Source of the DNA: Paratrimastix pyriformis
Taxonomy: Eukaryota > Preaxostyla > Paratrimastigidae
Assembly: GCA_027972325.1 (NCBI GenBank)
Contig: JAPMOS010000010.1
Coordinates: 62,001 to 126,000, forward strand
Direction: 5' to 3'
DNA: 64,000 bases
A program made the translations under genes and the position numbers. The stretch's first letter is position 1. Each line of letters begins with the position of its first letter. The notes under the pieces were generated by a model. It saw only the letters and a program-made list of their open reading frames with translations, was not told the DNA's origin and ran no database searches. Below, piece after piece: positions 1 to 18,999 of the stretch.

Positions 1-1775
1 CCGGATTGGGTCGCATGCCGCCTGGGCAGATGTCCCCGACGGCTCGGACGACACCCCACTGGCCCAGGCCCTGCGGGCGACCCGGGGCTCCACGGCCAGC
101 GAGAACCTGCCCACCACCACGGGGAACGCCCTGGCCGCTCTGACGGGTGGCGGCTCGGGTATGGGCTTCCGCGGCTTGGGCGCCATGGGCGGCCTGGGGT
201 CGCTGCCCTCGCCCACCCACCTGCCGGCCGCCACCCCGGTCTTCGTGGCCCCCATCGGGCAGCCCGGGTACGAGGGCCTCGGCTCGCAGGGCATGTCCCA
301 CTCGTACGAACACCATTTGGACGGTCTGCCCTCGCGCCTGATGCCCGCGCCCCTCGAACTCATTCCGACGGCGGCGGTGGCAGCCCCCGCTCTGAACCCT
401 CGTCGGGGTGGCGGGTGGTACGAAGCCCCTAGCGCGCCCGCCTCTTCGCCGGCCGCCTCGCCGGTCCCGGCTGTGGCTCCAGGAGCCACCCCTGCCCCTG
501 CCCCTGCCCCGGCCCCTGCCTCGGCCCCCATCCGGCACGAGCAGGCGGGCGAGTATGAGCGGCGGCTGATCGACGAGCTCACCGAGCCCACCGGGGTCCG
601 GGCCGTCCCGCCCCGGGATGCCCTGGCCCGCTTCTTGCAGCGTTGCGCCTCTCTGGACCGGACCACGGTCGCCGAGTGTCTGCTGGACAAACTCGACGGA
701 GCCACCGACCTCACGAAGGCCGTCCGTACCACCACCCAACTCCCTTGGCGAGGCGGTCGCACGCACGCATGCACGTACGCTCACTCCTCCTTCCTCGTCC
801 TCATCCTCCTCACCCCCCAGAAAGCACTGCATGTTCTGGAGGCCCTTGTGACTGCCCCCGCGCCCATCGGACCGGAGGTCCTGAAGGCACTGGAACCCTA
901 CGTCTCCGAGGTGCGCGACGCTGAGGCCAGCTGCACCCAGGCCTTGGCCAAACAAAAGGCCCAGAAAGTCCGCGGCTTGCCTCCCCCCAGATCTGGAGAG
1001 GTGCTCGGGGTGGGGTCGCGAGCCATCCGCCGATTGCGAGCCTTTCTTCTCCGCGTGGCTGCAGGTCCTTTCCCTCCTCGGCGCCGCGACGCCCCGTCCG
1101 GCGACGGTCGTCCCCAACGCCCAGCCGCCCACCGGGGCTGCGTCGCCGGCCAGCAGCAACACCGCGGCCGCTAGTCCGCTGGACTCGTCTGTAGGCTGGA
1201 GGTTGCTCGGATCCGGAGGCTCACCGGGGGCCTTTCGTTGCTTTCGTGGGGGCAGCTTCTTCTCGGGCCTCGTCATCACCCCCCAGGCGCAGCCTCCGGT
1301 CCCCGCGGCCGCTGTCGCCGCCCCGCAGGCCCCGGCCCTCAGCCAGACAGCCCCGCAGGCCCCCCGGTCGGGAAGTAGCACCGAGGCGCTGCTGGCCTCG
1401 CTGCCGCTGAACATCTTCAACACGGGCTCGTCCTCTGGGGCCGCCACCACCACGGCCTCCCTCAGCTCCATCTACCCGCCTCCCCCTCCCGCCCCAACAG
1501 GACCGCTCGTGGGTGCCGCCCCTTACCCCTACCCCTACCCCTACCCTCCCCCTGCGGGCGCCTATCCCCCCATGCCTGCTGGGGCCTACCCCTACCCCTA
1601 TCCACCCCCCGGTGCTGCTCCCTACGCTCGTCCCGTTGTTGGTCAGCCGGCCGAGGCTGCCCCTGCCCCAGCAGGTGGCAAGCAGGGCGCCTCGGGGGGG
1701 TCGTTCGACTTTGTGGGCGAGGAGGACAAGTTCTCCTTCGTGGCCGAGGCGATGATGAGCGGCAAGCTCTCCTGA
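1..1775 (+). CDS. Tepsin/MTV1-like AP-4 adaptor accessory protein, C-terminal part
   Basis: The frame is open from base 2, so the protein starts upstream of the window; the first in-window Met (161) is probably internal. Likely exons are 2-721, 821-967, 1065-1190 and 1287-1775, with donors GTCCGT (722) and GTCCGC (968) and a less certain GTAGGC (1191), giving about 490 visible residues. A helical segment containing RRLIDELTEPTGVRAVPPRD, then ARFLQRCASLD and, across the first intron, DLTKA-KALHVLEAL resembles the second (VHS/ENTH-like) domain of tepsin and plant MTV1, which bind the AP-4 coat at the trans-Golgi network. The remainder is Pro/Ala/Tyr-rich linker ending in an acidic and aromatic tail with FDFVGEEDKFSFV, plausibly an adaptor-binding peptide. 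The N-terminal ENTH domain expected of the family would lie outside the window. The family call rests on one domain and is moderate; other ENTH/VHS adaptors are possible. Confidence 0.5.
722..820 (+). other. Intron, GTCCGT...CAG, 99 nt
   Basis: Removing this segment joins DLTKA to KALHVLEAL in one frame and restores a continuous helix of the VHS-like domain. The donor is GTCCGT and the acceptor CCCCCCAG. The length is a multiple of three and stop-free, so an uncorrected open frame reads straight through it. Confidence 0.7.
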
Positions 1776-1915
1776 AGCCCTCTCCTGGCTCCTGTATCTG
1801 TTTATTGTTCGCTGTGGCGTCATCATCTCCTTCTCTCCAACCAACATACCACCCGACTCTCATTCCCCTCGCCCCCCTCTCACCCCCGAATATCATCAGA
1901 GCAACGCTTCTCCTT

Positions 1916-2892
1916 TTATTCGGGAATTGGTCTTTTCTCTCTGGGAGCGGTCCTTATAGGAGCGGTCCTTTTAGGAGTTTGTTCATCCTCTTTCTTAACG
2001 GTGGTCGGTCGGCTCTGTGTTTCTCCATGTGCCTTGGTGGAGCCACGGAGCAGGTCGGCGAAGAGGCCAGTGTAGATGGCGTACATCACCAGGCAGGAGA
2101 GGTAGTTGATGGGATGCCGGTTGCAGACGATCAGGTTGTGCAGGGTCACACCCAATGCAATAATCATCTGACTCAGCTGGAGGGTGGTCACAAAACGGCG
2201 GACGCCTCTTGGGATTCGGCACAAGTGAGACGTTGCCAGGGCGTAATACGTGTACATGCAACTGTAGAGGATGGTCTCTGAAAGGGACTGGGGAGAGTAT
2301 GCAAGACCTGTGTACACACAAATTCAGGGCACAGAACCAAATGCCGCCGTCGATTTCAACCCAAAAGGAGTAGAAACAGTACAAGAGAGTGGCGCTGTGG
2401 TGGAAATACTGCACAAAAAGGAGTGGCTTTTTGCGCAACACAACGAGGACAGTATCAAACAGCTCGGGAAACTTGCTCAGGCTAAAGATGAAGATCTGGG
2501 GGGGGGGGGGGGGGGGGATTGCAGACTCGCATCGTTAGGGCGGGAAAAGAACGGACCCAAGATGAGCTCTCTTCGACTCTTTTTGAGCAGATACTGTCAG
2601 AGAGACCATGAACAGCCACATCTGCAATCAGATTTGGGACCACCTGCAGCGCTCCCATGATAGAGAAGAATGCCCAGAAGGAATCCCAAACGATTGCGAC
2701 CCGGTCTAACTTGAGCGCGGCTCTCGATCTCATCCATTTGCGTAGGAGAAAAATCACAACCAAGTACAGGATGACTGTCGCCACCGGGAGAAATGAGTGA
2801 GAATGGACAAACAACCTGGCGGTCGACTTCCAGTTGGGGTCCATCATTGGGTTTTGCCAAAAAGCCAGGAGCGAGTCCAACCACCCCATCAT
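1916..2892 (-). CDS. ELO-family very-long-chain fatty acid elongase (3-ketoacyl-CoA synthase)
   Basis: ELO proteins condense malonyl-CoA with an acyl-CoA in the endoplasmic reticulum membrane. Three exons (2892-2557, 2495-2308, 2261-1916) give 289 residues, normal for the family. The first ATG on this reading is at 2892; GTG at 2898 lies just upstream in frame. Diagnostic blocks in order are KFPELFDTV, the histidine box read as FVQYFHH (codons 2397-2411), the joined NLCVHSCMYTYYAL across the second intron, and a last membrane segment ending LFADLL. The first histidine of the usual HxxHH box is Gln, a variant known in some protist and algal polyunsaturated-fatty-acid elongases. The tail is rich in Lys/Arg, as in ER membrane proteins. 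Introns are 61 nt (donor GTCCGT with a 20-base C run before the acceptor) and 46 nt (donor GTCTTG). It converges with the tepsin-like gene, with 140 bp between stops. Confidence 0.9.
2496..2556 (-). other. Elongase intron 1 with C20 tract next to the acceptor
   Basis: On the coding strand the intron runs GTCCGTTC to an uninterrupted 20-C run followed by AG. Splicing joins the Trp codon TGG to IFIFSLSKFPELFDT. It is the simplest example of the window's pattern: GTCYGY donor, one homopolymer or tandem tract, AG. Confidence 0.8.
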
Positions 2893-2979
2893 AATCACAG
2901 CCAGCTTCGCAGGCGCTTGTCTTTTAGATTCCGGGTCCCTCCAGGACCGGAGGGGGCAGCCGGCTGTCTTGCGGCATTC

Positions 2980-3001
2980 GTGATCACTTCGAAGTGATCA
3001 C
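2980..3001. promoter_or_regulatory. Perfect 22-bp palindrome upstream of the elongase gene
   Basis: GTGATCACTTC is followed directly by its exact reverse complement. It lies about 90 bp upstream of the elongase ATG. A dimeric transcription-factor site is one explanation; a cruciform-prone repeat is another. Only the symmetry itself is seen. Confidence 0.4.
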
Positions 3002-3494
3002 TTCGCTGACTTCTGTTGTTGCTGCACGTCGAACAAGCTCGGGTATTCTGTCGCGACAGTGTAATCCGGATGATCAAATCTCAGTCTGAGTTTTGCTTTC
3101 CTTCCCCTCCCATTCCTCACCAAAAAGGCGTTTTCCGTTTTATGTTCTCTTCATTTCGCATGCTTTCGGCTCAAGTCAAAACGGAGCATACGAATTTCTC
3201 GATTCATTTTTTTTTTGCCAAAAGAGGAAAATGAAACTGAGAACCGGGATAGAATTTTCAAAGAGAAGAGGGGCGTTAAAAAACGCCCTTTTGAGTGAGA
3301 GGGGAGAGGGGAGAAGCCAACTCTCCCACTTTGCCACGCCGAAAAATAACGTGAATCTCCTGGCTGGATTCTGTTATCATGGTCGCTCCTCCGTTCGGCA
3401 CATAAGCCGACAAACGGCGGCAAGGGCAGGGGGCAGGCGACAGTGGGGATGATCTCCGCGTCCGCGAAGGGGGTCTCCTCCGCGCCGCCACCCA

Positions 3495-3516
3495 CCCCCC
3501 CCCCCCCCCCCCCCCC
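3495..3516. repeat. C22 homopolymer
   Basis: An uninterrupted run of 22 C on the plus strand. It is preceded by GTCCGC (about 3463) and followed by CCGGCCACCAG, the arrangement seen in the window's introns, although no plus-strand gene is recognised here. Confidence 0.8.
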
Positions 3517-3620
3517 TCCGGCCACCAGCGTCCGAGCACGAGGGCACACTTTATCTTCTTGATTTCGGATCACTCCACGACCACACCTGTGAGGCGGCTG
3601 TATTGGTCGCGCGGATTTGA

Positions 3621-5429
<1,809 letters not shown>

Positions 5430-5584
5430 TAAAATGGCCGAGTCTAAACAGAAGGAAAGAAAACGCTGCCAATGGACCCAGGCCACAAAAAGAGAACAAA
5501 CCTCAAGAAGAACGACAGTACCGCGGTGGAAGCCCCGTTCACCCGTCTCCTCTCAGTCGCCTCTCGTTCGGGGCGGCTTGAGCA
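5430..5584. promoter_or_regulatory. Divergent promoter interval, threonine synthase / NOT1
   Basis: Only 155 bp separate the two start codons, so both 5' regions and the promoters must lie here or inside the genes. No TATA element or other clear motif was seen. The minus side contains intron-like sequence (GTTTGTTC to TTTAG), so a 5' untranslated intron of threonine synthase is possible. Confidence 0.45.
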
Positions 5585-14704
<9,120 letters not shown>

Positions 14705-15164
14705 CCCGCCCCATCGGACAGGTGGTGTGGCATATGGTGTGTACAGCAACAGCACGCACGTCTGGGGTGAGGAGAATGAGGCTTTTTCGGGTGCGCTTGG
14801 AAGAAGGGCGGGGCTTGCCGTGCCCCTTCCTTTGGAATCCTCCCGTCCTCAATCTCCCTCCCTCCTCCCTCCCCTCCCCCCCTCCCCTCCCTCCCCTCTT
14901 GCCTTCGGTTCTTTTCGCTTGATTGAAGAACCTCAACCCCCCAACTCCTCCGCTGCTGTGGGGGCCCTTCCAGTCACTCGTCTTCATTCCGGCCGAGCAG
15001 TCCAACTGCCGGGCGAGAATCGCACAGGGGGGAGAGCCTCCAATTACAAATGGAAACGCCAGATCCGCCTAGCCAGATCCGCCTTCAGCCAGATCCGCCT
15101 TCAGCCAGATCCGCCTTCAGCCAGATCCGCCTTCAGCCAGATCCGCCTTCAGCCAGATCCGCCT
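14705..15164. other. Convergent intergenic interval, NOT1 / Mad2
   Basis: About 460 bp between the two stop codons. The first half is pyrimidine-rich on the plus strand with no coding signal; the last 110 bp is the 16-bp tandem array described separately. No canonical AATAAA was noticed for either gene. Confidence 0.6.
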
Positions 15165-15167
15165 TCA
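15057..15167. repeat. 16-bp minisatellite abutting the Mad2 stop codon
   Basis: About seven copies of AGCCAGATCCGCCTTC (minus strand GAAGGCGGATCTGGCT). The Mad2 TGA (plus 15165-15167) is formed by the last partial copy, so the array begins at the exact end of the coding sequence and every copy repeats the TGA. Confidence 0.9.
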
Positions 15168-15990
15168 GAGGTCGTCGTCGGTCCGGCGGTAGGCGACGCA
15201 CGCGTCCACCTTATGGACCTACGGCCGAGAAGAAGCGAGCAGTGAGCATAAAGGAGCGAGCTGCCGGGTGGAGGGGACCTTGGTGGTGAACGAGCGCAGG
15301 CGCACCTCGGCCGAGTTGGAGATGTACTTGGGGTCGCTCACCTCCCAGGCGTGGGGAATTTCGCAGCTCTCGTCGGTATATACAAGCAAATCGAATGTGC
15401 CTGGTCGGGCAAGAAGTTGAGGATTCGAGCAGCAGCTTGGAAAACAGACAAGCTTCGCGAAGAAGAGGAAGACAGGAAACAGAAGAGGTGATCTGGCGCA
15501 TGATGGCCTGGATTTCGCTTTGGATCTCACGTTCGGGCTTCTGGGCAGGACTATATCCCGACGAAACATCATTCATAATGTCAACACAAAAACGAACCGG
15601 GCATCAGAAAAGCTCCGATCGGCCTCGATGTTGAAAACCCACCGCTCCAGAACCTGTTGGGTGGTCACGGAGGCAATCACAATAACGAGCTTCTGGATGC
15701 AGCGGTTCATAAGCCACTCTATCGGAAGGCAGAACAGAAAGTCAAAAACGAAAAAAAGACTCAAACACACCAGAAATCTGAGTGAGAACCTGGCTCAGAT
15801 AACGACGGAGTCCCTCATCACTGGCAACAAGAAGAGTCAGTCCGTACTTGTTGACCGGCTTGAACAGTTCAGGAGGGTAGATACCCCGTTGATAGAGAAT
15901 GTTGTTAATCGAAAAGCCAAAAAATTCGGTCACAATCTCAGTAGAACCACGGAGAGTGATGTTGCTGCGAGTTTGTTGAGAGGTGGCCAT
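15165..15990 (-). CDS. MAD2: Spindle assembly checkpoint protein Mad2 (HORMA domain)
   Basis: Mad2 binds Mad1 and Cdc20 to delay anaphase until kinetochores attach. Start ATG 15990 gives MATSQQTRSNITLRGSTEIV, then FGFSINNILYQRGIYPPELF and VNKYGLTLLV, a near-complete match to the HORMA N-terminus. Later exons carry CIQKLVIVI, VLERWVFNIEAD, IQAIMRQITSSVSCLPLL, CTFDLLVYTDE and SAEVRLRSFTTK, then after the last intron VHKVDACVAY, the safety-belt C-terminus. The assembled length of about 203 residues matches Mad2 elsewhere (about 205). One intron (15401-15449, 49 nt) has donor GTCTGT; the first uses GTGTGT. It is divergent from the carboxypeptidase gene with 112 bp between ATGs. The stop codon lies in a tandem array. 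Confidence 0.95.
15401..15449 (-). other. Mad2 intron, GTCTGT donor, 49 nt
   Basis: Splicing joins LLREA-C to TFDLLVYTDE, restoring the conserved Mad2 strand in one frame. Acceptor is CCCGACCAG. This is a well-supported GTCTGT donor because the flanking protein is so conserved. Confidence 0.9.
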
Positions 15991-16102
15991 TGGTGAACGC
16001 CCTGCAAACGGGGGAACTTTGAACTTTTTGAATTTGGATGTGGGATCGAACCACGGATCAGCGCACTATTCCGCGTGTCTTGCAAGAATCTTGCAAAAAA
16101 TA
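15991..16102. promoter_or_regulatory. Divergent promoter interval, Mad2 / carboxypeptidase, with B-box-like element
   Basis: 112 bp between the ATGs. The minus strand carries GGTTCGATCCC (plus 16042-16052), a full match to the RNA polymerase III B-box core GGTTCGANNCC, without a recognisable tRNA around it. A 7-bp inverted repeat, TTGCAAG-AAT-CTTGCAA (16080-16096), lies just before the carboxypeptidase ATG. Function is not known. Confidence 0.45.
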
Positions 16103-18840
16103 ATGCGCACACTTTCCGTGGTGCTCCTCTTCTGGAGCTACCTGGCATTCGCAGCTCTTCGTGTCCCGAGGAAGCTCGATGAGTTTCTCCAGGTTCCACA
16201 AATTGTGAAGGATGATCACTCGGCAGTCTATGTCAGCCGTTATTTGGACCATCCCGAATTGGCCCAGAACCTCACACGCATTCATAACCTTTTTGGAGAC
16301 CAATTTGCATATTCTGGCTATATTACCACACAACCTTCTCTTGGGTCGAATCTGTTCTATCTTTTCTTTGAGGTCCGCGTGCATCCATCGGCCTTCCCGT
16401 TTTATCTGTCGTCGAAGGCACGAAATGGCAACAAAAAAGCGCCTGTCCTGCTTTGGTTGCAAGGCGGTCCGGGTGGGTCGTCCCTGTTCGGCTGCTTCTC
16501 CGAGGTGGGGCCCTTCGAGCTCACCGGAGACCCGGCCATGCCATCGCCTCGGAAGCTCTCCTGGGGCAACAACTATGCCATGGTCTGCGCCCTGAGGGAT
16601 TTCCTCATGGTCTCACGGCTGGGTGTGGCGACTGGCCGGTCGGGGGGCGGCAGCTGTTCATCGACAACCCCGTCATGACGGGCTTCAGCTACACCGAGCA
16701 CGAGGAGGGCTACTCGCACACCGAGGCCCAGGTCGCCGACAACCTCTACAAGTCTGCCGCTTCCCTTTCTGGCGAAATCCGCCCGGCCCCTCGGGCCCTC
16801 GCCCCTCGCACCACCTCACATGTTCGGGACCGCTGTTGCTGCCTGTCCGTCCGTGGGCTCGGCCTGTTGTTGGGCTGCTCATCAGGGCCCTGCAGCAGTT
16901 TTTCACCATCCACCCGGAGGTCTGTGTTGCCGCCCTCGGGGCCGTCACCAGGGCTCACCGCCCCCGCCCCTTCGGCTCACCCCACCGCACGCGCCGCAGT
17001 ACCAAAAGAACGAGTTCTACCTGACCGGCGAATCGTACGCCGGTCCGCTTCGCACGGACCCAGACGAGTCCTATCACTCCCCCTTCCCCGCCGCTGTCCA
17101 TTCGCGACTCGACCGGCTCTTGCCCCATCTCTTCTGTGCCTGCGCCTGTGTGCCGTGTGCCGTGGGTCGGGTCATGGGCCGTGTGCAGGCAAGTACATCC
17201 CCGCCTTGGGGGCTCGCATCGACGCCGAGAACCGCAGGGGCGGCCTGCCCTTCATCAACCTGAAAGGCCTCGCGATCGGGGTCCGCCACCCGCAGGCGAG
17301 CCGCCTCTCCCCGGCCTGCGGGGGACACCCGCTCTCACAGCGACGACCCGCACTCCACCCGGGGGGCCGGGGCGGGGGCAGGACGGGCTGGTGGACCCGA
17401 TCACCCAGATCGGCGCCTACGCGGATGTGCTGGGCAGCTTCGGGATGGCCGGCGATGCCGAGGTGACCGCCATTGCGGCCGTCCAGCAGCGCTGCCAGGC
17501 CGCCATCGCGCAGGCCCAGTGGCGCGAGGCCGGAGACTGCTTCGCCGACCTCATCAACGGCCCCCCGGACCTCATCCAGGTCTCCCCCCTGGCCCTCCCC
17601 TCCACCCTCCCTTCATCCCCTCCACCGTCCTTGGCCGGATGCTGCCCACGCCTCCCTCTCACCATCCCCCGCTCCCCCACGCTCCCCCACGCTCCCCCAC
17701 GCTCCCCACGCTCCCCCACGCTCCCCCGCACTCCTCCCCGCACTCCCCGCACTCCTCCCCCGCACCTCCCCCGCACCTCCCCCGCACTCCTCCGCACTCC
17801 CCGCCGCTCCCCCGCACTCCCCCACACTCCCCCACACCCCACACTCCCCCACACACTCCCCACACTCCCCGCCGCTCCCCCGCCGCTCCCCGCCGCTCCC
17901 CCGCACTCGCACTCCCGCTCCCCCGCACTCCCGCTCCCCCCGCACTCCCGCTCCCCCGCACTCCGCTCCCCCGCACTCCCGCCCCCGCACTCCGCTCCCC
18001 CGCCGCCGCTCCCCCGCCGCTCCCCCGCCGCTCCCGCCGACCCGTGGCTCCCGGGCGTCGCGCAGAATATCACCCACACCAACAACTACTACGACCTCCG
18101 CACCACCAATGAGCCCTCGTACGGTCTGCCCCTCCCCGCCTTCCCCGCTCAGCCATCATCCTCGGGCTGTCTGCAGGCCCCGACGAGGGACAGTTTGCCA
18201 ACCGGAGCGACGTCCGGGCTGCGCTGCACGTGGGGTCGCACTACTTCCAGGAGTCGGCCATCCCGTACCTGGCCCTCTACGTCCGCCCCCGCCCCTGCCA
18301 CCCGAAGCGACCCCTCACTCGGCTCTTCTGGTTAGTCGGACATGATGCAGAGTGAGGTCACCGACCTGGTGCTCCTGCTGACGGCCGGCTACAAGGTGGC
18401 CCTCTACAACGGCCAGTACGACCTGATCGTGGCCCCGGCCACCACCGCTGGGATGCTCTCTTCCTTGCCCTGGGTCCGACCCCTCGTCCCCCTCATCCCT
18501 CCCTCATCCTCATCTCCCTCATCTCCCTCATCTCCCTCATCCCCCTCATTCCCTCTGCACTCCCCGGGTCGGACGGCTTTGTGCAGGTGGGCACGACATC
18601 CTTCCTGCAGCAGCCGATGCGGATCTGGAAGGTCGACCCGGCCGATGGCGAGATCGCCGGCTACGGTCCGCCCCCTTGCTCGCGATGGCGGCTCCTCATC
18701 CCGCTCTCCCGCTAGTTCGGTCCTTCAAAAACCTCCAGTATATCGTCGTGCGCGACGCCGGTCATATCCTGCCCTTCAACCAGCCCCGCCGGGCTCTCGA
18801 TCTGATCACCCGATTCGTCGAAAACAAGCCCTTCTTCTAA
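16103..18840 (+). CDS. Serine carboxypeptidase, family S10 (CPVL/vitellogenic type)
   Basis: A secreted or lysosomal exopeptidase. ATG 16103 begins MRTLSVVLLFWSYLAFAALR, a clear signal peptide. Then VLLWLQGGPGGSSLFGCFSE (oxyanion region), LFIDNPVMTGFSYTE, FYLTGESYAG-KYIPAL with the catalytic Ser at codon 17033-17035, GLVDPITQ, ALYNGQYDLIV with the catalytic Asp (18420-18422), and DAGHILPFNQP with the catalytic His (18763-18765); it ends FVENKPFF. The triad is complete. Donors read by eye are GTCTGC (16583), GTCTGC (16752), GTCTGT (16920), GTCCGC (17043), GTCCGC (17281), GTCTCC (17580), GTCTGC (18124) and GTCCGC (18281): seven of eight are GTCYGY. The sixth intron holds a long C-rich array. 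Met replaces Gly in the usual NPVGTGFSY. Overall length fits the family, about 480 residues. Confidence 0.93.
16583..16653 (+). other. Carboxypeptidase intron 1, GTCTGC donor
   Basis: 71 nt. Splicing joins WGNNYAM to LFIDNPVMTGFSYTE, a conserved S10 block. Acceptor GGGGGGCGGCAG has no polypyrimidine tract. Confidence 0.85.
17580..18065 (+). other. Carboxypeptidase intron with C-rich array
   Basis: 486 nt between DLIQ and NITHTNNYYDL; donor GTCTCC, acceptor GGCGTCGCGCAG. Nearly all of it is a degenerate array of CTCCC and CGCA units. Confidence 0.75.
17670..18038. repeat. Degenerate CTCCCCCRC-type array
   Basis: Irregular repeats such as CTCCCCCACG, CTCCCCGCA and CCGCCGCTCC, almost free of G runs on the plus strand. 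Contained within one carboxypeptidase intron. Confidence 0.85.
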
Positions 18841-18999
18841 CGGTCGCTGTTGTTGACTCAATAATATGTATAAACCAGGAATTTTCTTTTGGAATCTGTC
18901 GCCTCCCCCCGAGACAGCCCGTCTCGTCGCCAGACTGCCGGCACAGGCAGTCACGCTCCCACCAGCGCACCCCACTGATCCGCCAGTTGTGGGTCTCGC
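18841..18999. promoter_or_regulatory. Tandem intergenic interval, carboxypeptidase to P4-ATPase
   Basis: 159 bp that must hold the carboxypeptidase 3' end and the flippase promoter. The only AT-rich element is CAATAATATGTATAAACC near 18858-18876, which could act as a 3'-processing signal or a TATA-like box. Nothing else is evident. Confidence 0.35.

Larger units (their letters stand above)
2893..3620. other. Gene-poor interval between elongase start and threonine synthase end
   Basis: About 730 bp with no convincing coding exon, clearly more AT-rich than the genes. It should contain the elongase promoter and the threonine synthase 3' flank. Visible features are a perfect 22-bp palindrome (2980-3001), a 12-bp palindrome CTGTCGCGACAG (3048-3059), a GGGCGTT/AACGCCC hairpin near 3276, a T-rich run near 3208, and a stretch on the plus strand at about 3463-3530 that has the window's intron signature (GTCCGC, C22 run, CCACCAG). 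The last may mark an unrecognised plus-strand transcript. Confidence 0.6.

Noticed and set aside
3276-3295. Hairpin GGGCGTT-AAA-AACGCCC followed by T, like a bacterial terminator
   Set aside because: The window is nuclear eukaryotic DNA; intrinsic terminators do not apply, and the T run is only four bases.
3276-3539. Small minus-strand frame containing MITESSQEIHVIFRRGK
   Set aside because: Most of the frame comes from a G run and has no conserved look. A short peptide gene cannot be excluded but is not supported.
16035-16127. Possible tRNA gene on the minus strand
   Set aside because: A T-arm with GGTTCGATCCC can be drawn, but no A-box, anticodon arm or acceptor stem pairs with it.
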